DNA of 45,466 bases from an uncultured Aquincola sp. GTDB taxonomy: Bacteria > Pseudomonadota > Gammaproteobacteria > Burkholderiales > Burkholderiaceae. The stretch covers positions 1-45,466 of the forward strand of contig CAKZXL010000700.1 in assembly GCA_937883885.1 (NCBI GenBank), in the 5' to 3' direction. A program made the translations under genes and the position numbers. Under the pieces are notes generated by a model, which did no database searches, was not told the DNA's origin, and saw nothing but the letters and a program-made list of their open reading frames with translations. Of the stretch, positions 9,004 to 18,027 are shown one piece after another. Position 1 is the first letter of the stretch. The number at the start of each line of letters is the position of its first letter.

Positions 9004-10176
9004 ATGCGCACATCGAAACGCCTCTCAACGGCCACCCTTGCCATCGCTGCAGCCCTGCTCGGCACCCAGTTGGCCGCGGCACAGGACAAACCTCCCGTCG
9101 TCATCGGCACAGCCGTTGGCTTGAGCGGGGCCAACAGCGTCGTAGCGCCCTCCGTCGTGCAGGCCACGCAACTGGCGATCGACGAGATCAATGCTGCCGG
9201 CGGCATCCTCGGCCGCAAGGTCGTGCTCGAGGTTGCCGACGACGGCAGCGGCGCTGCCGGCGCGCAGAAGGCCTACGACTCGCTGCTGTTCCAGAAGAAG
9301 GTTGACGCCGTCATTTCGATGGAAACGAGCGCCGCACGCAATGCCGCGCTGCCCATCGTGACGCGTGCCAGGAAGCCCTTCATCTACACCTCGTTCTACG
9401 AGGGACGCTCCTGCAACAGGAACATGTTCATCAACGCCTGGGTGCCCGAGCAACAGGTCGCCTCAGTGGTCGACTACTTCGGCTCGAAGCTGAACACCAA
9501 GAACTATTTCCTGGTCGGCAGCGACTATGCCTTCGGCCGCGGCATGCTCGAGTTCACCCGCAAATACATCCTTTCGAAGGGCCACAAGGTCGTCGGCGAG
9601 GAGTACCTGCCGATGGACGGATCGGACTGGACCGCCATCGTCAGCAAGCTGAAGGCCTCGGGTGCCGACGCGCTGATCAGTTCCACCGCGGGCGGTGCAC
9701 CCAACGTGACGCTGACCAAGCAGCTGCGCGCCGCGGGCGTGACCATTCCCTTCGGCAACCTCGCCGTCGACGAAGGCACGGCCAAGAGCATGGGCAGCGA
9801 CGGCAAGGACGTCTACACCGCCGGCTCGTACTACACCAGCATCGACACCCCCAGGAACAAGGCGTTCCTGGCAGCAATGGCCAAGCGCTTCGGTGCCGAC
9901 ATGAAGACGCCGAACGATCTCTCGGTGCCGCAGTACGAGGCCGTCTGGGCCTACAAGCTCGCGGCCGACAAGGCCGGCTCACTAGAGACGGACAAGGTAC
10001 TGAAAGCGCTGGGCGAGGTCTCGTTCGACGGTCCGCGCGGCGCGATCAAGATGGACAAGCAGCACCACGCCGCGCTCAACATGTACCTGGGTCAGGTCCA
10101 GGCCGACGGCAGCGTGAAGATCATTGAAACCTTCCAGGGCGTGGACCCGGGCACGCAGTGCCCGAACCTCAAGTGA
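9004..10176 (+). CDS. Urea/short-chain amide ABC transporter substrate-binding protein
   Basis: A 390-residue periplasmic binding protein of the UrtA/FmdD/LivJ type. Residues 1-26 are a signal peptide (basic start MRTSKR, hydrophobic LAIAAALLG, likely cleavage after AAA before QDKPP). The mature part has GLSGANSVVAPSVVQATQLAIDEINAAGGILGRK and the SDYAFGRG motif. The ATG at 9004 is chosen because GAGGA ends 5 nt upstream; earlier in-frame TTG (8974) and ATG (8992) starts lie closer to the terminator and spoil the leader. It delivers ligand to the permeases encoded next. Urea, formamide or another small amide is inferred from the urease and AmiC/AmiR context. Confidence 0.88.
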   Translation: MRTSKRLSTATLAIAAALLGTQLAAAQDKPPVVIGTAVGLSGANSVVAPSVVQATQLAIDEINAAGGILGRKVVLEVADDGSGAAGAQKAYDSLLFQKKVDAVISMETSAARNAALPIVTRARKPFIYTSFYEGRSCNRNMFINAWVPEQQVASVVDYFGSKLNTKNYFLVGSDYAFGRGMLEFTRKYILSKGHKVVGEEYLPMDGSDWTAIVSKLKASGADALISSTAGGAPNVTLTKQLRAAGVTIPFGNLAVDEGTAKSMGSDGKDVYTAGSYYTSIDTPRNKAFLAAMAKRFGADMKTPNDLSVPQYEAVWAYKLAADKAGSLETDKVLKALGEVSFDGPRGAIKMDKQHHAALNMYLGQVQADGSVKIIETFQGVDPGTQCPNLK

Positions 10177-10206
10177 CGGCCTGAAGCCCGCGAGGAGCCC
10201 GACCCC

Positions 10207-11040
10207 ATGACCCTGTTGCTGGACATGCTGACCACGGCCGCCATCCTGTACGGCGTGGCGGCTGGGCTTCTGATCGTCTTCGGCGTGATGAAGATCATCA
10301 ACTTTGCGCACGGCGCATTCCTCACGGTCGGCGGCTACGCGGCGCTGCTCGTCACCCACCTCGGCTGGAATCCATGGTGGTCGCTCCCCGTCGCATTCGC
10401 GATCGGTGGCGCCTGTGGCGGGGTCGTCGAGCGCCTGGTGATGAAGCCGCTGTACAAACGCCCGCTGGACGCGATCCTCGCCACCTGGGGGCTGGCGATC
10501 GTGATCGGCCAGTGCATCACGCTGCTCTTCGACCGCGGCGTGCAGTTCGTGCAAAGCCCGCTGACCGGTGCCACAGATTTCCTCGGTACCTCGTACTCCA
10601 GCTACCGGCTGCTCGTCATTCCGCTCTCGCTGGCGGTGATCGGCCTGCTCGGCTGGATGCTGAACGGCTCGCGCCTGGGACTGGTGACACGCGCGGTCAT
10701 CATGAACGAGGACCTGGCGCGCGCGCTGGGCATCAACACCGGGCTGGTGCGCCTGGCGACCTTCTCGCTAGGCGCCGGGCTCGCGGGGCTGGCGGGGGCC
10801 TTGATCACGCCACTGTCCAGCGTCGACCCCAACATGGGCGTGCCGTGGCTGGTCAACGCCTTCATGATCGTGATGGTCTCGGGTGTGTCGCTCATCAGCC
10901 TGGGCGTCGCATGCCTCGTGCTCGGCAGTGCCCACGTGCTGGTCAGCACTTGGGCCAATCCGATCCTGGGCGGCCTGACGATCGTGGTGCTCGCAGCGGT
11001 GATCCTGCGCGTGCGCCCGGAGGGCTTTGCACGTGGCTGA
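10207..11040 (+). CDS. Branched-chain/urea-type ABC transporter permease (LivH/UrtB-like)
   Basis: A 277-residue integral membrane protein with about eight hydrophobic segments. It starts at the first segment without the long periplasmic insertion seen in UrtB, so it resembles LivH or FmdE more. Typical motifs are GVAAGLLIVFGVMKIINFAHG near residues 17-37 and the cytoplasmic EAA-like loop around MNEDLARALGINTG. It forms a heterodimer with the permease half of the next gene. A GAGGAGCCC stretch precedes the ATG. The downstream gene overlaps its end. Confidence 0.88.
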   Translation: MTLLLDMLTTAAILYGVAAGLLIVFGVMKIINFAHGAFLTVGGYAALLVTHLGWNPWWSLPVAFAIGGACGGVVERLVMKPLYKRPLDAILATWGLAIVIGQCITLLFDRGVQFVQSPLTGATDFLGTSYSSYRLLVIPLSLAVIGLLGWMLNGSRLGLVTRAVIMNEDLARALGINTGLVRLATFSLGAGLAGLAGALITPLSSVDPNMGVPWLVNAFMIVMVSGVSLISLGVACLVLGSAHVLVSTWANPILGGLTIVVLAAVILRVRPEGFARG

Positions 11041-12874
11041 ACTGCAGATGAAGACTTCGAACGCGCCAGCAGACGCCAACGCGGCGCGCTCGCGCCGGCT
11101 CGCCTGGCCCGCAGGCCTGGCGCTCGCGGGGCTCGCCTTGATGCTCGTGGCGCCCGAGGTGCTGCCGACCTACCTCGTCAACACGCTGATTCGGGCCTTC
11201 CTCTATGCCGCCGTCGCGATCACGGTCGACATCCTCTGGGGCTTCACCGGCATCCTGACCTTCGGCCAGTCGGCCTTCTTCGGCTTCGGCGCGTACGCGG
11301 CGGCGCTGGTGTTCACGCATGCCGGCTTCGGGCCGGGCCTGGCGCTGGCCGCCTTCGGCATCACCATCTTCGGCGCGATGCTGCTCGCGCTGCTGGTCGG
11401 CTGGTTCGCCTTCCATCCGGGCGCCTCGCCGCTCTACGGCTCGGTCATCACGCTGGTGCTGCCCATCGTGGTCAGCCAGTTGCTGTACTCCGGCGGCAAC
11501 TTCACGGGCTCGAGCAGCGGACTGTCGGGCTTCGAAAGCTTCGACCTGTCGCTCGAGGCCTGGTTTCGCATCGCCGGCGCCTTCCTGGTCGCGGTCACTG
11601 CCGGCGCCTGGCTCTTCCTGCGCAGCGACGGCGGGCGCATCCTGGAAGCGATCCGCGACAACGAGCAGCGCTGCGAGTACCTGGGCATCAACGTCTCGCG
11701 CGTGAAGATCCTGCTGATGATGGCCTGCGGCGCCATCGCCTCCTGCGCCGGCTTCCTCTTCGCCTGCGTGCAGATGGTGGTGGCGCCGGAGTACGCGGGT
11801 TTCGGCTTCGGCACCGAACTGCTGATGTGGGTCGCCCTCGGCGGGCGCGGCACCCTGGTCGGGCCGCTGATCGGCACGCTGCTGCTCGACACCAGCACCT
11901 CGTACCTGAGCGGCAGCCTGCCCTTCCTCTGGAAGCTGCTGAGCGGGCTGGCCTTCGTGATCGTCATCGTCGCGCTGCCGCAAGGCCTGCTGCCGGCGCT
12001 GGCGAGCGCCGTCAGGCGGGCGTGGCGGCGCGGCGCGCCGGCTGCGGCGGCGCCCTCCGCCGAAATCGAGCTGCGCCCCGCCGATCCCCAGCCACTGGCC
12101 GGACTCGCCTCCGCTGGCCGCCTGGCGCTCAGCGTGGAGGATGTGCACAAGCGCTTCGGCAGCCTGCAGGTGCTTCGCGGCATCGACTTCAAGGTGCGGC
12201 CGAACGAGCTGCTGAGCCTGATTGGGCCCAACGGCGCCGGCAAGACCACGCTGATGCGTTGCATCGCCGACGGCGCGGAACGCAGCTCGGGAACGGTGCG
12301 GCTCAATGACCACGACATCCGCCGCGCTCCGCCGGCCGACTGCGTCGCGCTGGGCGCCGGGCGCAAGTTCCAGAACGCCAACGTCTTCGAGTCGTTGACG
12401 GTCGCGCAGTCGATGCGTGTGTCCCGGACCCGGCTGGAACGGCCATCGCTGTGGCGCCGCGAGCGCGTGCTCGTGCTGCCGGCAGCGGCGCTCGAAGTGA
12501 TGCGCGCCACCGGCCTGGACCAGCAGTTGCACGTCGCTTCACGCGACCTCTCGCACGGCATGAAGCAGGCGCTCGAACTCGCGATGGTGCTGGCGCTTGA
12601 ACCCAGCGTGCTGCTGCTCGACGAGCCCACGGCCGGCCTGACCAAGGCGGAGCGCACGCTGATCGGCCGCATCCTGCTCGACCTGACGAAAAGCCACGCG
12701 CTGTGTGCGCTGCTGGTCGAACACGACCTCGATTTTGTGCACGAGATCAGCACGCGGATCATCGTGCTGCACCAGGGACAGATCGTGCTCGACGGCAGCG
12801 TCGAGGAGGTGGTGAATTCCGATCTCGTTCGCGAGATCTATGCTGGCGCGGCAGCGCCTGGAGCCCACGGATGA
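11033..12874 (+). CDS. Fused ABC transporter permease-ATPase (LivM/UrtC + LivG/UrtD)
   Basis: A 613-residue fusion. Residues about 25-325 are a LivM/UrtC-type permease (DILWGFTGILTFGQSAFFGFGAY near 66-88, EAIRDNEQRCEYLG). An Ala/Pro-rich linker covers about 328-362. From about 365 an ATPase of LivG/UrtD type follows, with Walker A GPNGAGKT near 397-404, signature LSHGMKQ near 506-512 and Walker B LLLDEPTAG. In most bacteria these are separate genes. I chose the GTG at 11033 because GGAGGG lies 8 nt upstream; ATG 11048 or TTG 11027 are alternatives. It overlaps the preceding permease gene by 8 nt and the next ATPase gene by 4 nt. Confidence 0.88.
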   Translation: MAELQMKTSNAPADANAARSRRLAWPAGLALAGLALMLVAPEVLPTYLVNTLIRAFLYAAVAITVDILWGFTGILTFGQSAFFGFGAYAAALVFTHAGFGPGLALAAFGITIFGAMLLALLVGWFAFHPGASPLYGSVITLVLPIVVSQLLYSGGNFTGSSSGLSGFESFDLSLEAWFRIAGAFLVAVTAGAWLFLRSDGGRILEAIRDNEQRCEYLGINVSRVKILLMMACGAIASCAGFLFACVQMVVAPEYAGFGFGTELLMWVALGGRGTLVGPLIGTLLLDTSTSYLSGSLPFLWKLLSGLAFVIVIVALPQGLLPALASAVRRAWRRGAPAAAAPSAEIELRPADPQPLAGLASAGRLALSVEDVHKRFGSLQVLRGIDFKVRPNELLSLIGPNGAGKTTLMRCIADGAERSSGTVRLNDHDIRRAPPADCVALGAGRKFQNANVFESLTVAQSMRVSRTRLERPSLWRRERVLVLPAAALEVMRATGLDQQLHVASRDLSHGMKQALELAMVLALEPSVLLLDEPTAGLTKAERTLIGRILLDLTKSHALCALLVEHDLDFVHEISTRIIVLHQGQIVLDGSVEEVVNSDLVREIYAGAAAPGAHG

Positions 12875-13575
12875 GCGCGGCACTCGATGTGAACGGACTC
12901 ACCGCCGGCTACGGCGGGGCGATGGTGCTGCACGGCCTGGGCTTCTCGGTGCAGCCGGGCGAAATCGTGGCACTGCTGGGCAAGAACGGCATGGGCAAGA
13001 GCACGCTGCTCAAGACCATCATGGGCCTGGTGGCGGCGCACGACGGCACGGTCGCGCTGTTCGGTGAGACGGTGAGCAGGCTGCCGGCCTACCAGGTGGC
13101 ACGCCACCCACTGGCCTACGCGCCGCAGGAGAAGGCCTTGTTCCAGGATCTGAGCGTGGAGCAGAACCTGCGGTTGGGCCTGAGGGACGCCGGCTCGTTC
13201 GCACGCCGTTTCGCACGCATCGCCGACGTCTTCCCGGTGCTGGCCAAGCGCCTGAAACAACGCGCTGGCACGCTCTCGGGCGGCGAACAGAAGATGCTGC
13301 TGGTCGCACGGGCACTGCTGGGCACGCCCAGGCTGATCCTGATCGACGAGATCTCCGAGGGCCTGCAACCCTCGGTCATTGAGCGCCTGGCGGCGGTGCT
13401 AAAGGCCGAGAGGGATCAGTCGGGCACCGCCATGCTGATCGTCGAGCAGAACGTCGGCTTCGCGCTGTCGATGGCCGACCGCTACCTGCTGCTCAAGCGC
13501 GGCGAGATCGTCGGCCAAGGCCAGGTCGACTCGCCCCAAGTCGTTGACCAGGTCCCAGCGCAGTTGGGCGTGTGA
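12871..13575 (+). CDS. ABC transporter ATP-binding protein (LivF/UrtE-like)
   Basis: A 234-residue ATPase, the second nucleotide-binding subunit of the transporter. It shows GYGGAMVLHGLGF at the start, Walker A GKNGMGKST (about 37-45), signature LSGGEQKMLLVARALL, Walker B LILIDEISEGLQP and the switch-region EQN. The UrtE/LivF family is typified by the GKNGMGKST and SEGLQP motifs, both present. The ATG overlaps the stop of the fusion gene (ATGA), giving 1:1 coupling of the two ATPases. Confidence 0.9.
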   Translation: MSAALDVNGLTAGYGGAMVLHGLGFSVQPGEIVALLGKNGMGKSTLLKTIMGLVAAHDGTVALFGETVSRLPAYQVARHPLAYAPQEKALFQDLSVEQNLRLGLRDAGSFARRFARIADVFPVLAKRLKQRAGTLSGGEQKMLLVARALLGTPRLILIDEISEGLQPSVIERLAAVLKAERDQSGTAMLIVEQNVGFALSMADRYLLLKRGEIVGQGQVDSPQVVDQVPAQLGV

Positions 13576-13591
13576 CGAAAGGAAGCCGCAC

Positions 13592-14470
13592 ATGAGTCCA
13601 GACCAGAGCGCGAGCACACTGCGCGTCGCATGCCTGCAGATGGAACCGCGCATCGGCCACAAGGCCGACAACCTGACGCGCAGCCTGCAAGGCATCGCCG
13701 AGGCCGCGGCCGCGGGCGCGCGGCTTGTGGTTCTGCCTGAGTTGTGCAACACAGGGTACGTGTTTCAGTCGCGCGCCGAGGCCGTCGAAGCTGCCGAACC
13801 CGTGCCCGACGGTCCCAGTTGCCGGGCCTGGGCGAGCGCCGCAGCCAGGCATGGCGTGGTCGTTGTCGCCGGCATCGCCGAGCGCATTGGCGAGCGGCTG
13901 TACAACTCGGCCGCCGTACTGGGCCCCGCAGGCCATATGGGCACCTACCGCAAGAACCACCTGTGGGACGCCGAGAACCTGTTCTTCGAGCCCGGCGACC
14001 TGGGCATGCCGGTGTTCGACATCGAGGGCGGACGGTTCGCCTGCGCCATCTGCTACGACATGTGGTTCGGCGAGATCTACCGCATGGCCGCGATCGGCGG
14101 CGCCGACCTGCTGTGCGTACCGACCAACTGGGTACCGATGCGCGCCCAGCCCGACAATTTGCCGATGATGGCCAACCTGCTGGCCATGGCCGGTGCGCAC
14201 ACGAACGCGCTCTTCGTCGCCGCAGCCGACCGCGTCGGCATCGAACGTGGCCAGCCGTTCCTTGGCAACAGCCTGATCGTTGGGCCCGACGGCTGGCCGC
14301 TGGCGGGGCCGGCATCCCGCGACGCGGAAGAAATGCTGCTGGCCGACATCGCGCTCTCCGAGGCACGCCGGCTGCGCGCGGTGAACGCGTTCAATCATGT
14401 GCTGCACGACCGCCGACCCCAGATATACGCGAATGTCTTGGATGCATCCTCCGCGTCCCTGAGAGCCTGA
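13592..14470 (+). CDS. Nitrilase-superfamily carbon-nitrogen hydrolase (probable amidase)
   Basis: A 292-residue cytoplasmic hydrolase with the full catalytic triad of the superfamily: Glu50 (LPELCNTGY), Lys121 (YRKNHLW) and Cys154 (AICYDMWF). Members cleave amides, nitriles or N-carbamoyl compounds. The sequence is not close to AmiE or AmiF at the cysteine motif (ICRDG, ICSDG), so the substrate is open. Its place as last gene of a urea/amide uptake and urease cluster suggests it releases ammonia, or urea for the urease, from an imported amide or ureido compound. AAAGGAAG precedes the ATG. The gene ends within 15 bp of the truncated PAS gene on the other strand. Confidence 0.82.
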   Translation: MSPDQSASTLRVACLQMEPRIGHKADNLTRSLQGIAEAAAAGARLVVLPELCNTGYVFQSRAEAVEAAEPVPDGPSCRAWASAAARHGVVVVAGIAERIGERLYNSAAVLGPAGHMGTYRKNHLWDAENLFFEPGDLGMPVFDIEGGRFACAICYDMWFGEIYRMAAIGGADLLCVPTNWVPMRAQPDNLPMMANLLAMAGAHTNALFVAAADRVGIERGQPFLGNSLIVGPDGWPLAGPASRDAEEMLLADIALSEARRLRAVNAFNHVLHDRRPQIYANVLDASSASLRA

Positions 14471-14948
14471 GAGCACCTCCCGTGGCCATCATGACCTGCT
14501 GCAACGTGAACTCGCTCTGCGCAACCTGCTGCTGGGCACGGACCACATCAGTGATGTCGTGCGCGATCACCAGAATCTGGTTGCGGCCCTGTGCGTCCTT
14601 GAACGGTCGCTTGATCGACTTGAAATGGCGGACCTCGCCCGTCGTGGCGTCACGGCTATCTTCGAAGACGATCTCTGTTTGCCCACTGGCCATGATGGCC
14701 ATGACGTTCGCCCGAAAGCCATCCGCCATGTCCGCCGGAACACCGAAGTCGTCGTCGTGCTTGCCGATCATCTCGTCCGGCGTGGTGCCATAGAGACGAG
14801 CGACGGCCTGGTTGCACAGCAGGAAATTGCCGGCTTCGTCCTTGAGGAGCACGACGTCCGGGATCTCGTCGAACACCGCCTGGAACAGAGCGAGCTTGCG
14901 GTCGGCGCTCAGGGTGGATGGGGAACGGGAATCAGGGCGATGTGACAT
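14391..14948 (-). pseudogene. Truncated PAS-domain sensor protein
   Basis: A 185-codon frame starting MSHRPDSRSP. Residues about 20-135 form a complete PAS domain (LFQAVFDEIPDVVLLKDEAG, ARLYGTTPDEMIGKHDDDFG, IKRPFKDAQGRNQILVIAHDIT). The helix VRAQQQVAQSEFTLQQVMMATG that normally leads to a second PAS, GGDEF or kinase domain begins, but from about residue 155 the translation becomes unrelated low-complexity sequence that lies antisense to the nitrilase-type gene. The natural gene was therefore cut at about 14475-14485. A PAS-only protein might still be made, but no output domain remains. Confidence 0.75.
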
Positions 14949-15143
14949 TGGTTTAGAGATTTAAGCCAGCACGCACGGCCGAACATGAGCGGCGCCGAGT
15001 TCATGAGAGCCCGCCTGGTGAATGCCCTGATGCTTCGCCGGCCGGCCACATGCGGGTCGGGGCCTCGGCAGTCAACGCCAGGTCGCCTCGAGCGCTTGTC
15101 CATCGAATGCGAAACGAGCGCGCAGCCGACTGCAACCGCCCTG
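14949..15143. other. Intergenic gap between the PAS remnant and lutC
   Basis: About 195 bp separating the diverging PAS fragment start from the end of the lut operon. I see no gene, clear terminator hairpin or repeat here. Confidence 0.4.
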
Positions 15144-15791
15144 CTAGGCGTCGACGAGAACGACATGCATGTACCTCGGGCCATGGGCGCCCAGCACCAG
15201 GCTTCCCTCGATGTCGGTCGTGCCGCTGGCCCCCGTGATGAGGTTCACGTTGCGGGGCATCGGCTGGCCAGCAACCAGCGTCGCGTAGTCTTCAAGGTAG
15301 GCCAGGAGATCGGCCTTGCGAAGCAGCACGATGTGATGCAGCGGAAGGAAATTCGCCAGCACCGCCGTGTCGGCCCCGGAATGGAAGACCAGCGAGCCGG
15401 TCTCGGCAATACCCCACCGCGCCATGCCGATCGCGGCCACTTCGTCAGAGGCGACGCGGTCGCGCACCGCGAACCCCGACCAGTCGAGCGAACGCAGCAG
15501 CGCAAGCGGCTGGAGAGCGATGGCCTTCGGCAGATCGCGTGCGCGAAGGTACCTGGCCACGGCCTCAGGCAGTGCGGCTGTCGATTCGATGCGCTCAGCC
15601 GTCGCGGCCACCTTGGGCGAGGTGACACGCGCAATGAAGGCTTCCGCCAACGAGCTTGCGAGGAGCCTGGGCCGCGTTGACGGCAGGTCCGCCAGCAGCG
15701 TCGCGGCAGCGCTGGCAACGCTTGCCGGATCGATGCTTCGGCGACCGAGCGCAGCGCGGACGCGGCCCAGAATGTCGTCACGTGCCGTCAC
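15144..15791 (-). CDS. lutC: Lactate utilization protein LutC
   Basis: A 215-residue LUD-domain protein, the third component of the LutABC L-lactate oxidation complex. It carries the N-terminal RDDILGRVRAALGR helix and the conserved core MARWGIAETGSLVFHSG and LITGASGTTDIEGSLVLGAHGP, which mark LutC. The start is a GTG at 15791 that overlaps the lutB stop (GTGA); no better start lies nearby. It is the last gene of the minus-strand series. Confidence 0.92.
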   Translation of the reverse strand: MTARDDILGRVRAALGRRSIDPASVASAAATLLADLPSTRPRLLASSLAEAFIARVTSPKVAATAERIESTAALPEAVARYLRARDLPKAIALQPLALLRSLDWSGFAVRDRVASDEVAAIGMARWGIAETGSLVFHSGADTAVLANFLPLHHIVLLRKADLLAYLEDYATLVAGQPMPRNVNLITGASGTTDIEGSLVLGAHGPRYMHVVLVDA

Positions 15792-17215
15792 TTCTGCCTC
15801 CCCTCGCCGCTGGCGTAGCGGGCCATGAAGGTGCGGCCCTCGGGCGCCGGAAAGTCCCTGTGCTCCGTCCACGCGCCGAGACCGGGCATGCTGCGGATCC
15901 GTCCCCCACGGCCGAACAAACGCATCGCGCGAACTGCGACCGAGGCGCCCAGCTTGTACAGCCACGGGCGCGACGCGACAAACGTGAAGATCCCCATCCC
16001 AAACCGCATCGCCGCCGGTTCCAGCCCCTCGCGCCACGAGCGGTCGCGCCAGCCGCGCAGCAAGGTCGGCAGCGGAATGTCCACTGGGCAGACCTCCTGG
16101 CACTTGCCATTGAGGGTGCACGCGTGCGGCAGGTCGCGGGTCTGCTCCAGACCGTCGAAGACCGGGGTGAGCACGGCCCCCATCGGCCCGGGGTAGGTGC
16201 CACCGTAGGCATGCCCGCCCATCTGTCGGAACACCACGCAGTGGTTCATGCAGGCGCCGCAGCGGATGCAGCGCAGCATCTCGCGCAACCCGGCCTCGGC
16301 GAGCATCTTCGTGCGGCCGTTGTCGACCAGCACGATGTGGAATTCCTCAGGGCCGTCCAGGTCGCCGGGCTTCTTGGGTCCGCAATGGAAGGTGGTGTAC
16401 TGCGTGACGTCGGCGCCCGTGGCCGAGCGCACCAGCAGGCGCATCAGCGCGAACGCGTGCGGCAGGCTCGGCACGAGCTTCTCGATGCCGGCGGTGACGA
16501 TGTGCATGCGCGGCGGCGATGTCGTCAGCTCGGCATTGCCCTCGTTGGTCACGGTGCAGGTCGCCCCGGTGTCGGCGAGCAAAAAATTGGCGCCCGAGAT
16601 CGACACGTCAGCGCTCAGGAACTTGTCGCGCAACTCGCGGCGGGCGCTGTCGACCATCGCCTCGATCGTCTCCTCGGTGTGCGGGACACGATGCGCCTGC
16701 TTGAACATCTCCGACACCTGCTCGCGCGTGCGGTGCATCGACGGCCAGACGATGTGCGACGGCCGATCGCCTCCGAGTTGCACGATGTGCTCGGCCAGAT
16801 CGGTTTCGACGCGCTCGATGCCGGCCGCGTCCAGCGCATGCGGCAGGCCGATCTCTTCGCCGAGCATCGACTTCACGCGCGTGACCCGCTTTGCGTTGGC
16901 CTTGCGGCACAGGTCAACGACGATGCGCGAGGCTTCGTCAGCCGTCGACGCCCAGTGCACCTGGGCGCCGGAGGCGATCGCGTTGCGTTCGAACTCGAGC
17001 AGGTAGTGGTCGAAGTGCTCGATGACGTGGTCTTTGATCCGCTTGCCGCGGTCGCGGGCGGCGTCGAACTGCGGGAAGGCCGCCAGCGCGGCGGCGCGCT
17101 TGCGCTCGGCCGTGCCGGTCGTGCGGTCGATCGCGAGCTTGAGCTTCGGATCGCTCAGCGCGACGTCCGCACGCGCGCGGAAGGACAGGATGGAGGTGTG
17201 CATGGTCTCGCTCAT
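15788..17215 (-). CDS. lutB: Lactate utilization iron-sulfur protein LutB
   Basis: A 475-residue protein with an N-terminal LUD domain and a C-terminal double [4Fe-4S] ferredoxin segment: C316, C319, C322 and C326 (CIRCGACMNHC) and C366, C372 and C376 (CTLNGKCQEVCPVD). LutB passes electrons from lactate oxidation within the LutABC complex. The ATG at 17215 overlaps the lutA stop (ATGA). The frame stays open upstream into lutA, but the conserved N-terminus (HTSILSFRARA) fits this start. Confidence 0.94.
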   Translation of the reverse strand: MSETMHTSILSFRARADVALSDPKLKLAIDRTTGTAERKRAAALAAFPQFDAARDRGKRIKDHVIEHFDHYLLEFERNAIASGAQVHWASTADEASRIVVDLCRKANAKRVTRVKSMLGEEIGLPHALDAAGIERVETDLAEHIVQLGGDRPSHIVWPSMHRTREQVSEMFKQAHRVPHTEETIEAMVDSARRELRDKFLSADVSISGANFLLADTGATCTVTNEGNAELTTSPPRMHIVTAGIEKLVPSLPHAFALMRLLVRSATGADVTQYTTFHCGPKKPGDLDGPEEFHIVLVDNGRTKMLAEAGLREMLRCIRCGACMNHCVVFRQMGGHAYGGTYPGPMGAVLTPVFDGLEQTRDLPHACTLNGKCQEVCPVDIPLPTLLRGWRDRSWREGLEPAAMRFGMGIFTFVASRPWLYKLGASVAVRAMRLFGRGGRIRSMPGLGAWTEHRDFPAPEGRTFMARYASGEGRQK

Positions 17216-18000
17216 TCCTTCTCGCCGATCGAAGGCGCATCGGCCATGCCGGCCAGCACCTCGGCGGCGTGGTAGACGCGCACCGGCGAACCGTTGCGCT
17301 GCAGCTTGCCGGCCATGTTCACAAGGCAGCCCAGATCGCCGCCGAGCAGCAGGCGGGCGCCGCTGCGGTCGATCGCGGCGGCCTTCTCCGACACCACGGC
17401 GTTGGAGATCGCCGGGTACTTGACGCAGAACGTGCCGCCGAAGCCGCAGCACACGTCGTTGCCTTCGAGCGGTTTCAGCTCCAGGCCGCCGACCGTGCCG
17501 AGCAGCGCGCGCGGCTGTTCGTAGACACCCAGTTCACGCAGGCCGGAGCAGCTGTCGTGGTAGGTGGCGGTGGTCGCGAGTGTCACGCCGCTCGGCTTGA
17601 AGTGCATCACGTCGACGAGAAAGCTCATCAACTCGAACGTGCGCTCACCGAGCCGGCGCGCGCGCTCGGCCCAGGCCGCATCGTCGGCCAGCGCCTCGGG
17701 GTAATGTGCGCGTGTCATGCCGACGCAGGAGCCCGAAGGCGCGACCACGTAGTCGTAGGGCTCGAAGATCTCGATGAAGCGGCGCGCCAGCTTGGCCGCA
17801 TCGCGGGTGTCACCACTGTTGAAGGCCGGCTGCCCGCAGCAGGTCTGCTGCGCCGGCACCTCGACCTGGCAGCCGGCGTCTTGCAGCAGCTTGAGTGTCG
17901 CGAAGCCGACGCTGGGGCGGATCGCGTCGGCCAGGCAGGTGACGAAGAGCGCCACCCGGGGCGGCGTCGACGGCTTGAGCGGACCGGGGGAATCAGTCAT
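17212..18000 (-). CDS. lutA: Lactate utilization protein LutA
   Basis: A 262-residue protein with two CCG cysteine-rich domains (PAQQTCCGQPAFNSGD in the first half, NDVCCGFGGTFCVKYP in the second), as in heterodisulfide reductase and glycolate oxidase subunits. It binds Fe-S clusters and forms the LutABC lactate oxidation complex with the two following gene products. The ATG at 18000 lies 27 nt after the lactate permease gene, consistent with one transcript. Confidence 0.94.
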   Translation of the reverse strand: MTDSPGPLKPSTPPRVALFVTCLADAIRPSVGFATLKLLQDAGCQVEVPAQQTCCGQPAFNSGDTRDAAKLARRFIEIFEPYDYVVAPSGSCVGMTRAHYPEALADDAAWAERARRLGERTFELMSFLVDVMHFKPSGVTLATTATYHDSCSGLRELGVYEQPRALLGTVGGLELKPLEGNDVCCGFGGTFCVKYPAISNAVVSEKAAAIDRSGARLLLGGDLGCLVNMAGKLQRNGSPVRVYHAAEVLAGMADAPSIGEKE

Positions 18001-18027
18001 GGGAATTCTTTCGATTCGGGCAGCGCA

